Both the position numbers and the translations under genes were made by a program. Below, one piece after another: positions 1-9,635 of a DNA stretch of 64,000 nucleotides. The notes beneath the pieces were generated by a model that was given only the letters and a program-made list of their open reading frames with translations, was not told the DNA's origin and ran no database searches. Numbering within the stretch: position 1 is the first letter of the stretch; each line of letters begins with the position of its first letter. Source of the DNA: Blastocatellia bacterium (GTDB taxonomy: Bacteria; Acidobacteriota; Blastocatellia; Pyrinomonadales; Pyrinomonadaceae); assembly GCA_003168335.1 (NCBI GenBank), contig PMSM01000013.1, positions 186,001 through 250,000 of the forward strand, read 5' to 3'.

Positions 1-1658
1 TAGAACTTTATGGCCAGCGCTACCGCGATGTGGTGAGCGGAGTGGCGCGCGCTTTCGAGATCGCCGGCGGTCCTCGTTTCCTCAACGATGCTGGTTACGA
101 CGCTCGTTTACAACGAACTCTGCAGGATGATCCGAACCTGATCGCGCTGGCGATCTGTCCGGTCAAAGGCGAGGTCCATCGTGCATTTCAACCGGACTTG
201 ATCAAGCGAGCAGAAGTCGATCAGCGTGTAGGCGATGTATTGGCGCGCATGAGTGGACGCGGAGTTATCATTGGCCGGCCGCAAATCATCCGGTCCGGTC
301 AGGAGATGGCTATGACCATCGCTGCGCCCGTAATGAATGCTGACGAAATCGTTGCGGCGGTCGTGGCTGTCGTTTCCTTCCAGGAAGTTTTCAAAGCCGT
401 CCAGCAATCATCTGCAAAAAGCGCCCGCGAATTATTGGACGCGGGCTTGCCGGTTGTCTTCGTTGTCGATCAGAACGGCAAAGCCGTGGCGCATCCCGAC
501 GCGTCGATAGCGTTTTCAGAATGGCCGATGACTGACCTCAAGGTTGTCCAGGACTGGCTGGAGACCGGGGCCCAGGTGCAATCCGCGCTGGCGCCGTTCA
601 CTCTGGATCGTGACGGCCGGGCGACGCCCATGTTGGGTTCTTACGCCACGGTGGAGCTCGATAAGAACACGCTCCTGGGTGTAATCGCGATCCAGGACGA
701 AGCTGCGGCGTTGGTCTCAGTGAGCGAGATGCGAACTCAGACGTTGTTCATCAGCTTGCTCGCGGCCACCTTGGCATTGCTCATCGGATTTTATTTCGCT
801 GAGAAGCTCACGCGGCCGGTGCGCGAGTTAGCTGCCGGCGCGCAGCGCATTGCCGCTGGAGATTTCTCGCAGCGCGTGAAAGTGCCGGGCCGGACCGAGC
901 TCAGTGAATTGGGATCGTCATTCAATCAGATGACTGATCGGATTGAAAGTTTCGTAGGCGATCTGCAACGCTCTGCCGACGAAAATCACGAACTCTTTCT
1001 GGGCACGGTCAAAGCCCTGGCGGCGGCGATCGACGGAAAAGATCCCTACACTCGCGGCCACTCTGAACGCGTCTCTCGCTTTTCAGTCGCGGTGGCCGAA
1101 GGCCTGGGTTTGCCGGAGGTCGAGACTGAGAGAATCAGGATTAGCGCCTTGCTGCACGACGTGGGCAAGATTGGCATTGACGACCGTGTTTTGAAGAAGC
1201 CGTCGGCGCTGACTGATGAAGAGTTCGAGATCATGAAGACGCATCCGCAGAAGGGCTACAAAATCATGTCACAGATTCCGGCGATGCGCGACTTTCTCCC
1301 CGGCATGTACATGCATCACGAGATGATCAATGGAGAGGGCTACCCGCAGCGTCTGCAGGGCGACGAAATTCCGATGCAGGCGCGGATTGTCTCGGTCGCC
1401 GATACGTTTGACGCGATGACTACTGAGCGGCCGTACCAACGCGCGATGGATCTCGAAGCGGCCCTGACGCGGCTGAAGAGTTTTGTCGGCACGCGGTACG
1501 ATGCCCGTGTTGTAGCGGCCTTCATAGCCGCGTGCGAAGCCGGAAAAATCCGGCCGGGCGTGACCCGGGTCAACCGAAAACAATCCGATCCACGAAGTGA
1601 TTCTCTGCCGACTCTGCCCGCCACACCGACTCCTGATTCAGTTCTCGCGGTCAGCTAA
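1..1658 (+). CDS. HD-GYP domain signalling protein with HAMP, 5' end cut by the window
   Basis: The frame is open from the window edge, so the true start lies upstream. Visible order, numbering from a GTG at 30: an extracytoplasmic sensor-like region (1-232), one membrane segment (about 237-257), a HAMP linker (about 258-310) and a C-terminal HD-GYP domain (about 320-510). The HD pair is in LLHDVGKIGI (375-384) and the GYP signature in HHEMINGEGYP (429-439). HD-GYP domains of this class hydrolyse cyclic di-GMP at a dinuclear metal site, so this is probably a membrane-bound sensor that lowers c-di-GMP. The missing N-terminus probably carries the first membrane segment of a Cache-like sensor. 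The ligand cannot be read from sequence. A GC-rich hairpin follows at 1693. Confidence 0.9.
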   Translation, partial: ELYGQRYRDVVSGVARAFEIAGGPRFLNDAGYDARLQRTLQDDPNLIALAICPVKGEVHRAFQPDLIKRAEVDQRVGDVLARMSGRGVIIGRPQIIRSGQEMAMTIAAPVMNADEIVAAVVAVVSFQEVFKAVQQSSAKSARELLDAGLPVVFVVDQNGKAVAHPDASIAFSEWPMTDLKVVQDWLETGAQVQSALAPFTLDRDGRATPMLGSYATVELDKNTLLGVIAIQDEAAALVSVSEMRTQTLFISLLAATLALLIGFYFAEKLTRPVRELAAGAQRIAAGDFSQRVKVPGRTELSELGSSFNQMTDRIESFVGDLQRSADENHELFLGTVKALAAAIDGKDPYTRGHSERVSRFSVAVAEGLGLPEVETERIRISALLHDVGKIGIDDRVLKKPSALTDEEFEIMKTHPQKGYKIMSQIPAMRDFLPGMYMHHEMINGEGYPQRLQGDEIPMQARIVSVADTFDAMTTERPYQRAMDLEAALTRLKSFVGTRYDARVVAAFIAACEAGKIRPGVTRVNRKQSDPRSDSLPTLPATPTPDSVLAVS

Positions 1659-1692
1659 AAATTCATCACGCTGAAAGCGTGAAATGAAATAG

Positions 1693-1725
1693 CCTGGGGC
1701 AGAGCGCGAAGCGCGCCGCCCCAGG
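1693..1725. terminator. GC-rich hairpin after the HD-GYP gene
   Basis: The arms CCTGGGGC and GCCCCAGG flank a short GCGC-rich centre. It lies 35 bp after the HD-GYP stop codon and before the ftsY promoter. No clear T-run follows, so it may be a repeat element or a weak terminator. Confidence 0.4.
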
Positions 1726-1796
1726 ATCGACAACCAATTGTTGCCCCAAGCCCGCTGCAGCAGGCGACCGGGATCGATACGATCGGCGGGTCGCTT

Positions 1797-1826
1797 TTGT
1801 GGCGATGCGCCGGTTCTGCTTATAAT
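1797..1826 (+). promoter_or_regulatory. Candidate sigma70-type promoter of ftsY
   Basis: TTGTGG at 1797 and a perfect TATAAT at 1821 are 18 bp apart. They lie 43 bp upstream of the ftsY start, which has AGGACGGAG as ribosome-binding site. Confidence 0.5.
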
Positions 1827-1868
1827 CGAGGTCAAATCTTTGGAGTCATTCATTAGGACGGAGTTTCG

Positions 1869-3044
1869 ATGGCTTTTTGGCGCAGGAAGAAGGACGAATT
1901 TATCTCGCTTGGTTTGAGCCGTGCAGCCAGTGAGCGCGCCCCCGAAACTCAAACCGGAACTGAAACTGGGATTGAACCTCAACCGGCAATGGTGGCCCGG
2001 GTCGAGCCCGCCGAGGCTGCGCGCGAGGGCCCGGCACCCAGCCCCTGGCAGACTTCAGTCCTCGGTCTCGATCTTTCGATCGAGCAATTGCAGGCCCGGG
2101 AAGCAGCGCTGGAACAGGAACTCTCGGCGCGCTTTCGCCGGGCGGTAGCGGCGACGCGCGAGTCTCTGTCCGAAAAGATCGATACGGTCTTTGCCGGCGC
2201 CAAAAAGATTGATGCGGAGCTGCTGGATGAACTCGAGGAAGCTTTGATCGCCGCGGACATAGGAGTGCCGACCACGATGCACGTGCTGGAAACCGTGCGC
2301 CGGGGGATCAGCCGTAAAGAGATCGACGATGTCGAAAAGCTAAAAGCAGCAATCAAGGCTGAGTTACTTTCAATTCTCCACGCCTCAGAGCAGGGCGGCG
2401 TCGCCTCTGAAACCAGCGTGCCGGAAAACATTGCTCCGTACGTGATGATGATTGTGGGCGTTAACGGCGTGGGAAAAACGACCACAATTGGTAAGCTGGC
2501 CCAACGAATCAAAGCGGAAGGCAACGATGTTCTGATTTGCGCCGCCGATACTTTTCGCGCGGCCGCGAGTGATCAACTGGCGATCTGGGCTGAGCGCACC
2601 GGCGTTCCTTTGATTCAGCAGAAGCAGGGCACGGATCCTGCGGCCGTTTTGTTCGATTCGCTGAAGGCGGCGAAAGCTCGCGGCTCAGACGTGCTGATCG
2701 TGGATACGGCCGGACGGCTACACAACAAATCGAACCTGATGGCGGAATTGGAAAAGATGAAGCGGGTCGCCGGCCGCGAAGTTGAAGGCGCGCCACACGA
2801 AACCCTGCTGGTGGTCGACGCAGTAACTGGCCAGAACGGACTCGAGCAGGCGCGGCAGTTTCTGAAAGTCGCGGGGGTGACCGGCATCGTCTTGACTAAA
2901 CTCGACGGCACGGCCAAAGGCGGTATCGCGGTGGCGATTGCCAAAGAGTTGGGCCTGCCGATTCGCTACGCCGGCATTGGAGAGCAGGTCGACGATCTGG
3001 TTGTATTCGATCCTGAGCAGTACGTGAACAGTCTTTTCAATTAG
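1869..3044 (+). CDS. ftsY: Signal recognition particle receptor FtsY
   Basis: FtsY is the membrane-associated SRP receptor GTPase that docks ribosome-SRP complexes at the SecYEG translocon. The protein has 391 residues: a variable, partly acidic N-terminal region (1-95), the four-helix N domain (about 96-180) and the GTPase G domain. The G domain shows GVNGVGKTT (197-205), DTFRAAA (227-233), DTAGR (279-283) and [10 protein letters not shown] near the C-terminus. The ATG start follows AGGACGGAG. It is monocistronic with its own promoter candidate. The acidic A domain is shorter than in E. coli, as is common outside enterobacteria. Confidence 0.97.
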   Translation: MAFWRRKKDEFISLGLSRAASERAPETQTGTETGIEPQPAMVARVEPAEAAREGPAPSPWQTSVLGLDLSIEQLQAREAALEQELSARFRRAVAATRESLSEKIDTVFAGAKKIDAELLDELEEALIAADIGVPTTMHVLETVRRGISRKEIDDVEKLKAAIKAELLSILHASEQGGVASETSVPENIAPYVMMIVGVNGVGKTTTIGKLAQRIKAEGNDVLICAADTFRAAASDQLAIWAERTGVPLIQQKQGTDPAAVLFDSLKAAKARGSDVLIVDTAGRLHNKSNLMAELEKMKRVAGREVEGAPHETLLVVDAVTGQNGLEQARQFLKVAGVTGIVLTKLDGTAKGGIAVAIAKELGLPIRYAGIGEQVDDLVVFDPEQYVNSLFN

Positions 3045-3095
3045 TTCTAATTGCAGTCGCGAGCGATCTGCGAGGACTCAGGACAAAGGCGTTGT

Positions 3096-3252
3096 CTCGT
3101 GCCGTAGTCACGAAATGTTTATAGCTCGCAACGCCCTTTAGTATTTTCTTCTTCGTATCAGCGGCTGGCGCCCCAGAATAATTGCGCTCCTACAGAGCGC
3201 TCTGACCTTTACGCTATCTGGTGCTATAAACATTTCGCCGCTCTGCGGCTGC
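3096..3252. repeat. Palindromic intergenic element, family III, copy 1 (ftsY-ribD gap)
   Basis: The gap 3045-3371 has no gene. It holds an inverted pair: CACGAAATGTTTATAG near 3109-3124 and CTATAAACATTTCG near 3224-3237, with about 100 bp between. The outer parts are GTGCCGTAG on the left and CGCTCTGCGGC on the right. The same arms recur at 21252-21393. A smaller hairpin, ACCCGC/GCGGGT, follows near 3290-3308. The 100-bp centre is unlike that of the other copy, so the arms rather than the core define the family. Confidence 0.7.
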
Positions 3253-3371
3253 AAGCAACTTGGCCTAACACGCGAGTTGACCAATGAACCCACCCGCTCA
3301 CGCGGGTGGTACTGACTCCATTACGCGGGTCGAACAATAAGCATTTGCCGCGCTGAGGCTGAGCATAAAAC

Positions 3372-4484
3372 GTGGAACAGTGGACAGACGTCGATCGCCA
3401 GATGATGACTCGTGCGCTTGAGTTGGCTGCGCGTGGCGTCGGACAGGTAAGTCCGGGCCCGTTGGTCGGCACGGTGATCGTGGACGCTAACGGAGAAATC
3501 GCCGGCGAAGGCTTCTACCTCTACGAGCGCGTGAAGCATGCCGAAACGACCGCGCTTGAACAGGCAGGCGCACGGGTGCGTGGAGGTACCGCGTACGTTT
3601 CCCTGGAACCGCACGCGCATCAGAGCCGTACCCAGCCTTGCACCGACGCGCTGATCGCGGCCGGAATCAAACGCGTTGTGGCGCCAACCGAAGATCCCAA
3701 TCCTAAAGTCTCGGGTCGTGGCTTTGCTCATCTGCAGGCAGCCGGCGTGGAAGTCGGCACCGGCTTGCTGGCTGACGAAGCCGCCGCGTTGAATGAAGCC
3801 TACATTCATTTCATGCGGACCGGCCGGCCGTTCGTTCATCTCAAGCTGGCCGTTTCGCTCGACGGCAAGGTGGCCACGCGCACGGGTGACTCGCGCTGGA
3901 TCGCCGGCCCGGAATCGCGGGCCCGCTCGCACGAATGGCGGCATCAATACGATTCGATCCTGGTGGGTTCGGAAACCGCTGTAACGGACAATCCGTTGCT
4001 GACTGATCGCTCAGGCAAGCCGCGTCGCCGGCCGCTGGTGCGAGTTGTGCTCGACGACCGATTGCGTTTGCCGACCTGTTCTCAGTTAGCGCAAACGGCG
4101 CGCGCAGCGCCGGTGTTACTGTTCACTTCGAATGACACCGGGCAACCGCTGGCGGAACTCGGCGTAGAAATAATTACGAGCGGTGGTGGAGCGCGAGATC
4201 TGGCGGCCGTGCTTGATGAACTGGGAAGGCGTGACCTGCAAACGATGCTCCTCGAAGGTGGGGGAACCGTGGCCGGGGCGTTTTTGGATGCGCGGTTGGT
4301 GAACAAGGTTACGTTTTTCGTCGCGCCGATGATCATCGGTGGTCGCGACGCGGCAATTGCGGTTGCCGGCACTGGCGCAGAAAAAATCGCTGACGCGTTG
4401 CAACTTGAAAATGTCGAGGTGATTCAGCGCGGGCGCGATGTCGAAATCACGGGCTATCCGCAAAGGACAAAGGATGAAGGGTGA
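3372..4484 (+). CDS. ribD: Bifunctional riboflavin biosynthesis protein RibD, with an altered zinc ligand
   Basis: RibD deaminates the pyrimidine product of GTP cyclohydrolase II and then reduces its ribose side chain. The 370 residues split into an N-terminal CDA-like deaminase (about 1-145) and a C-terminal DHFR-like reductase (about 150-365). The HAE motif is at 56-58 (H56, E58). The second zinc motif normally reads EPC...PPC; here it is [12 protein letters not shown], so the first Cys is His81 while Cys90 is kept. His could still bind zinc, or deamination may be impaired. The reductase part is intact, with [13 protein letters not shown] and LLEGGGT. The start codon is GTG or the ATG-equivalent at 3372 with no strong ribosome-binding site. 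The 3' end overlaps the next gene. Confidence 0.9.
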   Translation: MEQWTDVDRQMMTRALELAARGVGQVSPGPLVGTVIVDANGEIAGEGFYLYERVKHAETTALEQAGARVRGGTAYVSLEPHAHQSRTQPCTDALIAAGIKRVVAPTEDPNPKVSGRGFAHLQAAGVEVGTGLLADEAAALNEAYIHFMRTGRPFVHLKLAVSLDGKVATRTGDSRWIAGPESRARSHEWRHQYDSILVGSETAVTDNPLLTDRSGKPRRRPLVRVVLDDRLRLPTCSQLAQTARAAPVLLFTSNDTGQPLAELGVEIITSGGGARDLAAVLDELGRRDLQTMLLEGGGTVAGAFLDARLVNKVTFFVAPMIIGGRDAAIAVAGTGAEKIADALQLENVEVIQRGRDVEITGYPQRTKDEG

Positions 4485-5361
4485 AGGCGGAAGGATGAAG
4501 AAAGAATCTCCACCGTTTGAGCCACGCCAGACTGATGCGTCCCGGCCACGCCTTCATCCTTCCAAGCGCCGTTTCGGTCAGAACTTCCTCGTCGATCGCG
4601 GCGTGGTCGATCGCATCATCACGGCGGTTTCTCCGCGCGCGGATGAGACGATCATAGAAATTGGCGCAGGGCGAGGGGCCCTCACTTCCCGGCTGGTGGA
4701 GAAAGCCGGCCGCGTTGTGGCCATCGAGTTCGACCGCGATCTCCTGCCGTCTTTGCGCGAAAAGTTTGCCGGCGCCTCGAACCTGATCCTGATAGAAAGC
4801 AATGCCTTGACCATCGATTTCTGCGCGGCGATTGAACCCGCAAATCGCGCACGCGTGGTTGCCAACCTTCCCTACAACATTGCCACCGCCGTGCTGCAAA
4901 GACTGATCGAACAAAGAGGCTGTCTCAGCGAGATGACGCTGATGCTGCAGCGCGAAGTCGTCGATCGCATCACCGCCGAAGCCGGCTCGACTGAGCGCGG
5001 CTATCTATCAGTTTTGGTGGAAGCCTATTGCGAAGCCGAACAACTCTTTGATGTGGCGCCGCAGGCGTTTCGGCCCGTGCCGAAGGTTTGGAGCACGGTC
5101 GTGAGCTTGCGCATCCGTCCAAAGATTGCCGCGGAAGTGAAGGACGAAAAACTGTTGTGGCAAGTCGTCAGCGCGGGCTTTGCGCAGCGTCGCAAGACGA
5201 TCCTCAATAACCTGCGCGACGCGCCAGCGAACATTCAGGAGTTATTAAAGAAACGAGGCGGAGCAAGCATCGTTCTGTGCGATGCGTGCCTGCCACCGTT
5301 GCGGCGGGCTGAGACGCTTACGCTGGAAGAATGGGCGATGCTGGTGAATGCGATTGCGTAA
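4474..5361 (+). CDS. rsmA: 16S rRNA dimethyladenosine transferase RsmA/KsgA
   Basis: RsmA transfers four methyl groups to two adjacent adenosines in the 3' helix of 16S rRNA during 30S maturation. Motifs: FGQNFLVD (34-41), the SAM-binding IEIGAGRG (61-68) and catalytic NLPY (131-134). The chosen ATG overlaps the ribD stop by 11 bases and has AAAGGA upstream; an ATG at 4438 lies deeper in ribD and an ATG at 4495 is also possible. The first 30 residues are not family-like: they are encoded by DNA with an inverted repeat (GGAAGGATGAAG at 4489, CTTCATCCTTCC at 4552) that looks like an intergenic element absorbed into the gene. Confidence 0.95.
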   Translation: MKGEGGRMKKESPPFEPRQTDASRPRLHPSKRRFGQNFLVDRGVVDRIITAVSPRADETIIEIGAGRGALTSRLVEKAGRVVAIEFDRDLLPSLREKFAGASNLILIESNALTIDFCAAIEPANRARVVANLPYNIATAVLQRLIEQRGCLSEMTLMLQREVVDRITAEAGSTERGYLSVLVEAYCEAEQLFDVAPQAFRPVPKVWSTVVSLRIRPKIAAEVKDEKLLWQVVSAGFAQRRKTILNNLRDAPANIQELLKKRGGASIVLCDACLPPLRRAETLTLEEWAMLVNAIA

Positions 5362-5398
5362 ACAAATATCTATCTTAGTTGGACCAAGTCAGCTTGTC

Positions 5399-5512
5399 GC
5401 TGGGAGCGCGGACGTCTCGTCCGCATTGAGCGCGCAGCGCGAAAATTAGTCAATCCAAGAAAAGCTGCGAGCGCCTGCGGCGCTGTGCGGACGGGACGTC
5501 CGCGCTCCCAGC
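5399..5512. repeat. Palindromic element, family I, copy A
   Basis: The left end reads GCTGGGAGCGCGGACG and the right end is its inverse, CGTCCGCGCTCCCAGC. Internal parts include AGCGCGCAGCGCG and GCGCCTGCGGCGC. It fills most of the 192-bp gap between rsmA and the convergent M14 peptidase gene. Related copies are at 5768, 9767 and 27081. Confidence 0.85.
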
Positions 5513-5553
5513 AATAAGTCACGCGTTCCTAAAAAGCGGCTAGCCCGCGATCA

Positions 5554-8013
5554 TTAATTGAGTGATATCGCGTTGAAGAAGAGTGGATAGGTTGCCAGCG
5601 ATTGGCCGCGGTACTGCGGGCGGAAGCCGAAGAGAATAATGCGGCCTTTGCCCATGCCGACTTCGACCAGGGCGGCTTTGCCTTTGATGAGATCGCCGCC
5701 CAGCAACCAGCCGGACAGCAGTGGGTCTTTGTCTTTCGGATACCAGGCGATGATCTTGACGCTTGATGCTGGGACCGCGGACGTCCCGTCCGCTGTTTTT
5801 TGTTCGCGCTTCGCGCTCAATGCGGACGAGTCGAGCACCCCAGCGGGGCTGCCCCGCTGGGGACCCCGCACGTCCGCGCTCCCAGCAGATAGAACCTCAA
5901 ACACCGGAGAGTTCTCAGCCCAGGCGATCGATTCTTTCGGCATTCCCTTCGCGATTGGATTTGAAGTGTCGAGTGCGATGCGCAGGATCGATCCCGGTAC
6001 ATAAAAATCCGTGCGCGGCAAACCATCTACAACGTCGCGGATGGGAAGCTTGAATTGCTCGATCGCAAAATCCGAAGCGCGATTGAGGCAGATGAGCGTC
6101 CCGCCCTGCTCGACAAACTCGCGCAGAGCCTTCACGCCTTCTGCTCCCAGACCGCCGGTGTATTCAGGCGGCATCGTGCCGGCGCGATAGCCGTTGAGGA
6201 TGGCGGCGCGTGGTTGATCGGGGATGATGATTGTGTCGTACTTCGGTAAAAAGGACGGCGAACGGATTTCCGCGTCTTCCACTGTCGAGTAGCGAAACAA
6301 GTGAGCGGGCACGGTGCGTTCCAATATCCATCTGGTCCATCCTTCGTCTATCGCTGGAACGTGAGACTTGTAGAGACCAATTAGTTTGTCGGATGGGCCA
6401 CCGCCAATGCATCCGGTCGAACCGCGTCCGGGAGGGACTCTGTATTGAAACGGCTGATAAACAAACTTCACCTCAACCCCCATCAATAATGACAGCGAGT
6501 GAGCGGTCACATCATATGGCGGTATCGGCCGACCCGAAGCGTCTCGTTGATCCGGGTAGTGCTGCAACTCAAGCACTGATTTGGCAAAACCGGCGTAGGG
6601 TTGCGCCAGCTTGATTACTGGCGTGCCGTCGGGGTAGCTAGTGCCTGCAACGGTGAACGGTTCCGGGTAATCGATCTGAACGCCAGCGCGATCCAGAATG
6701 GATAAGACATCGGGTCGATGTCTTGCTTCCGGAATGACAATTGCGAAAAGGTCGCCTGCCTTCCTTGGCCGCACCGCTTCCTTCTCGATCTCATAAAACC
6801 TTTGCAGCCAGTGTTCGCGATTTTGGGCCGCGTGCTTCAGTAAAAGAAACGCGACGGTGGTCATGGTGTTGGTGATGTCACGGATGTGCCACTCGCCGCC
6901 TTGCCACACCGGGCCGAAGTTCGCGGCTTCTTTGCGCGGATCGTAGCCTTCGCCGGGACGCAGCTGCTCGAACTTAACCGTGATCGGTGTCGCCAGCCGG
7001 CACGATGCGGTTTCCTGCAAGATGCGCACGCCGCCGTGATAATGCGAGTACGCGCGCGAAGGTGACCAGGCGTCGTAAGTCGAATCAGTCGTGATGCCCT
7101 TGAATCCGGCGCCGCGCATTTCTTTCGCGATGTAATTGCCAAGTTCGGTGTAGCCCTCGACGATCTGCTTCGGCACGTTTGGCTCGACAGGGTTCATGTA
7201 CGGCGGGAGGAACAGACGTGAGCCGAACGCGCCCTGCTGATGAATGTCGTGGACGATCTGCGGATGCCAGGCGTTGAGAATCTTGTCGACGACCAGTTGC
7301 GTCTCGACCTGCGTGAACGCGTACCAGTCGCGATTGTCATCGTGGCCGGTGTACTTGTGATAAAGCTCCGGCGGATCGGTGCCTTCATAAGGCGTGCCCA
7401 GTGTCTTCTGATACCAGTTGTTGACGATGTCCACACCGTCCGGATTCGTTGAAGGCACCAGCAGGATTATCGTGTTCTTCAGAATCTCCTGAATCTCAGG
7501 TTCGTTTGACGAAGCGAGGCGATAGGCGATCAGCATGCTGGAAAGATACGAGCCGACTTCGGTCGAATGAATGCCGCAGGTAATGGCGATGACGGTCTTG
7601 CCGCGGCCGATCAAATCTCGTGCTTTACGGTCGGCGAGCGCGGGATTTGTTGGCGAGCCGAGAGTGCGCGGGTCGGCAAGTTGGCGCTGAATCTCTTTGA
7701 ACTCATCAAGCCGCTTCAGATTCTCAGGCGCGCTGATGGTCGCATAGACAAACGGTGCGCCCATTGTTGACTTGCCAATCTCTTCAAACTTCACGCGATC
7801 GCCGGCAGCGGCGAGTTTTTGAAAGTACTCAACGACCTTGGCCCAACTGGCGAGCTTGCGATCGTCGCCGGGACGAAAGCCGAGTACATCCTCCGGTGCC
7901 GGGATCGACCTGTTTTCGGCGACCGCAATTGTTGGGCGGAGAATCGCGTCTGACTGAATCGAGAGCGCGATGAGCAAAAGCGCGGCGAGCGTTAACGACA
8001 GGCGTTTGTGCAT
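5554..8013 (-). CDS. Secreted M14-family metallocarboxypeptidase-like protein with an in-frame repeat
   Basis: The 819 residues start with a Sec signal peptide (about 1-23). A zinc carboxypeptidase fold follows, with HSTE (149-152) as the HxxE zinc motif, STNPDG at 188-193 and HDIHQQG (255-261) supplying the third zinc His. A long C-terminal region (about 420-819) resembles the glutamine-amidotransferase-like part found in large M14 proteins. Residues 710-749 are encoded by a family I palindromic element and are low-complexity, presumably a surface loop. The start has GAGGAAAACCTT upstream. It is probably exported to digest peptides. It stands alone, convergent with rsmA. Confidence 0.85.
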   Translation of the reverse strand: MHKRLSLTLAALLLIALSIQSDAILRPTIAVAENRSIPAPEDVLGFRPGDDRKLASWAKVVEYFQKLAAAGDRVKFEEIGKSTMGAPFVYATISAPENLKRLDEFKEIQRQLADPRTLGSPTNPALADRKARDLIGRGKTVIAITCGIHSTEVGSYLSSMLIAYRLASSNEPEIQEILKNTIILLVPSTNPDGVDIVNNWYQKTLGTPYEGTDPPELYHKYTGHDDNRDWYAFTQVETQLVVDKILNAWHPQIVHDIHQQGAFGSRLFLPPYMNPVEPNVPKQIVEGYTELGNYIAKEMRGAGFKGITTDSTYDAWSPSRAYSHYHGGVRILQETASCRLATPITVKFEQLRPGEGYDPRKEAANFGPVWQGGEWHIRDITNTMTTVAFLLLKHAAQNREHWLQRFYEIEKEAVRPRKAGDLFAIVIPEARHRPDVLSILDRAGVQIDYPEPFTVAGTSYPDGTPVIKLAQPYAGFAKSVLELQHYPDQRDASGRPIPPYDVTAHSLSLLMGVEVKFVYQPFQYRVPPGRGSTGCIGGGPSDKLIGLYKSHVPAIDEGWTRWILERTVPAHLFRYSTVEDAEIRSPSFLPKYDTIIIPDQPRAAILNGYRAGTMPPEYTGGLGAEGVKALREFVEQGGTLICLNRASDFAIEQFKLPIRDVVDGLPRTDFYVPGSILRIALDTSNPIAKGMPKESIAWAENSPVFEVLSAGSADVRGPQRGSPAGVLDSSALSAKREQKTADGTSAVPASSVKIIAWYPKDKDPLLSGWLLGGDLIKGKAALVEVGMGKGRIILFGFRPQYRGQSLATYPLFFNAISLN
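5768..5886. repeat. Palindromic element, family I, copy B, inside the M14 peptidase CDS
   Basis: Same ends as copy A: GCTGGGA...GCGGACGTCCCGTCCGC on the left and CACGTCCGCGCTCCCAGC on the right. A perfect 25-bp palindrome, arms CCCCAGCGGGGC and GCCCCGCTGGGG, sits inside at 5838-5862. The host reading frame stays open through the whole element. Confidence 0.85.
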
Positions 8014-8068
8014 AAGGTTTTCCTCAGGCGCGGTTGGAAAATCGAGCTAAAGATACCACGCAACGAAG

Positions 8069-8296
8069 CATCGAAGATGGCGACAGAGAGTAGCCCCGGG
8101 CGTAAGTCCGGGGTTAAGCGATTTCTACAATTAGGCAGAGCCCCGAAGGGGCGACAGATGATCTTGCGTTGGTTTCTATGGCGAGGTATTTCTGTCGCCC
8201 TCTTCGAGGGCTCACAGAATTTCATTATGTGCTCTTACCCCGGGCTCACGCCCGGGGCTTTACTCTGCCGCCTGCTTCGCAGGCTCGGTGAATGGC
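8069..8296. repeat. Composite palindromic element, family II, copy 1
   Basis: It fills most of the 314-bp gap 8014-8327. Order: CATCGAAGATGG start, hairpin CCCCGGGCGTAAGTCCGGGG, AGCCCCGAAGGGGC, TGTCGCCCTCTTCGAGGGC, CCCCGGGCTCACGCCCGGGG, GCCTGCTTCGCAGGC. Copy 2 at 10438 has the same order with changed stems. No coding evidence. Confidence 0.8.
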
Positions 8297-8327
8297 ACCG
8301 TCTTACGTCGATTTTAAAATCTCACCG

Positions 8328-9635
8328 CTAAATCCCGTGCAGGCGCACACGAAACTCATCATTGAAGGCGACGATCTCCGGCAACCGATTTGAAAACGAC
8401 CGCGCTTCGCGCAAGAGCGTTGGCAATCCGCCCGTGGGCAGCGTCAATCCGTACGCCGGGCTTGTGAACATGGCAGCAATCTGAGGATTCAGTCGTTGCG
8501 GCACCCCATAACGAATGGCTTTCAAGGCGGCAGGTGCAAATCCCGCGCTGCGACGCGGATTGGCGACTTCGATGGCCCGGTCAAAGATGTGAACCCGCGT
8601 GGCGACATCACGCAAAACAAGATCTCGATGCACCAGCGCGTTCGCGATTGCTTCCGAGACCGCGCCGTTATGGTAATTAGCGCGCGCCGGCACGGGCGCT
8701 TCCTCAGTCGAGGCACCATTGAGGCGCGCCGGTCGCGTGTCCAACAAATCTGCATAGCGCCGGATGAACCGCAAAGCTGATTCATAGATCGTCGCCAGAT
8801 TGCCCCGGAGTTCGACGCGCTCAATGACCGGCGCCTGGGCCGTGTCGCCGCCAAACCTGGTCGCGACAATTGTTGCTCGCGGCAGCAACTTCGCGACACT
8901 CTCATCGCGGCCAAACAGCAAGAGACTCGCAACAGTCGGCACAATGTCGTCGTGGTTATTCGTAGCCAGCATCAGGTATCGTTCGAGTATCTCGCCGGTG
9001 GGATAATCCTTGACGCTCGCTTCATCAAATGCTCCGCCTTCGAACCCACGCATAAAACTCCACAGATGCGCTTCGTCGATGTCGGCCAGGGTGGCCCGCA
9101 ATGCAGGTACACACTCGTAGAGCAGCGGCAGGGAATCGTCAAGCAGCGCCGACAATTCTTCCGGCGAGGCTTCGCGTTTGTCGGCCCCGATGCGAATGAA
9201 GTAGCGACCGTCGCGGGTTCGGTACGGACGGCGCCGGCCGTTCACATCAAGCGCGACAATGCGCCGCCCGTTATCAAAAGCGATGCGATCAATAAAAGGA
9301 ACGATCGATGGCACGATCTCGTCGCGGCAGATGCGCACCAGTTCATCCTGCACATTCTCGCCGTCTTCGATGCCTTCGACCCGCAACTGATCGTTGACGC
9401 CGAACACGATCACGCCGCCGCCGGTGTTCGCCAGGGCGACAATTTCCTGGGCTATGCGCTCGGGGTTCGAGAGCTTTACTTTGAGTTCGAGGAAGGTGTC
9501 TTCGCCGCCGCGCACCAGACGCATTAGCTCTGTGCGCGAGGTTTGGGGCGCAGCGGTCGAGTAGAGGTACTCCTGGAAAGAGCGTTCCGTGACCGGCTCG
9601 TGCCGTTGACTGCTGCGAAATCTTTTGCGAGCCAT
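8328..9635 (-). CDS. Schlafen-like AlbA_2 domain protein with C-terminal ATP-binding-like region
   Basis: The 435-residue protein has an AlbA_2 (Schlafen) domain at about 35-150, recognisable by FLELKVKLSN, EIVALANTGGGVIVFGVND and the following RRPYRTRDGRYFIRIG. The second half has the pattern of the HATPase_c_4 domain, with AVSEAIANALVHRD at about 340-353 and FDRAIEVANP further on. Such proteins are widespread bacterial nucleic-acid-linked regulators or defence-associated factors of uncertain activity; the exact role is unknown. The ATG has no clear ribosome-binding site. It is divergent from folK, with repeat copy C in between. No defence partner genes are adjacent. Confidence 0.75.
   Translation of the reverse strand: MARKRFRSSQRHEPVTERSFQEYLYSTAAPQTSRTELMRLVRGGEDTFLELKVKLSNPERIAQEIVALANTGGGVIVFGVNDQLRVEGIEDGENVQDELVRICRDEIVPSIVPFIDRIAFDNGRRIVALDVNGRRRPYRTRDGRYFIRIGADKREASPEELSALLDDSLPLLYECVPALRATLADIDEAHLWSFMRGFEGGAFDEASVKDYPTGEILERYLMLATNNHDDIVPTVASLLLFGRDESVAKLLPRATIVATRFGGDTAQAPVIERVELRGNLATIYESALRFIRRYADLLDTRPARLNGASTEEAPVPARANYHNGAVSEAIANALVHRDLVLRDVATRVHIFDRAIEVANPRRSAGFAPAALKAIRYGVPQRLNPQIAAMFTSPAYGLTLPTGGLPTLLREARSFSNRLPEIVAFNDEFRVRLHGI

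Noticed and set aside
3045-3371. FMN riboswitch upstream of ribD
   Set aside because: No conserved RFN core helices or AGGG/GGGC motifs were recognised; the region is explained by palindromic family III and a small hairpin.
8328-9635. Schlafen-like gene as part of a phage-defence island
   Set aside because: No other defence genes (restriction enzymes, CBASS, toxins, integrases) lie near; a lone AlbA_2 protein is not enough evidence.
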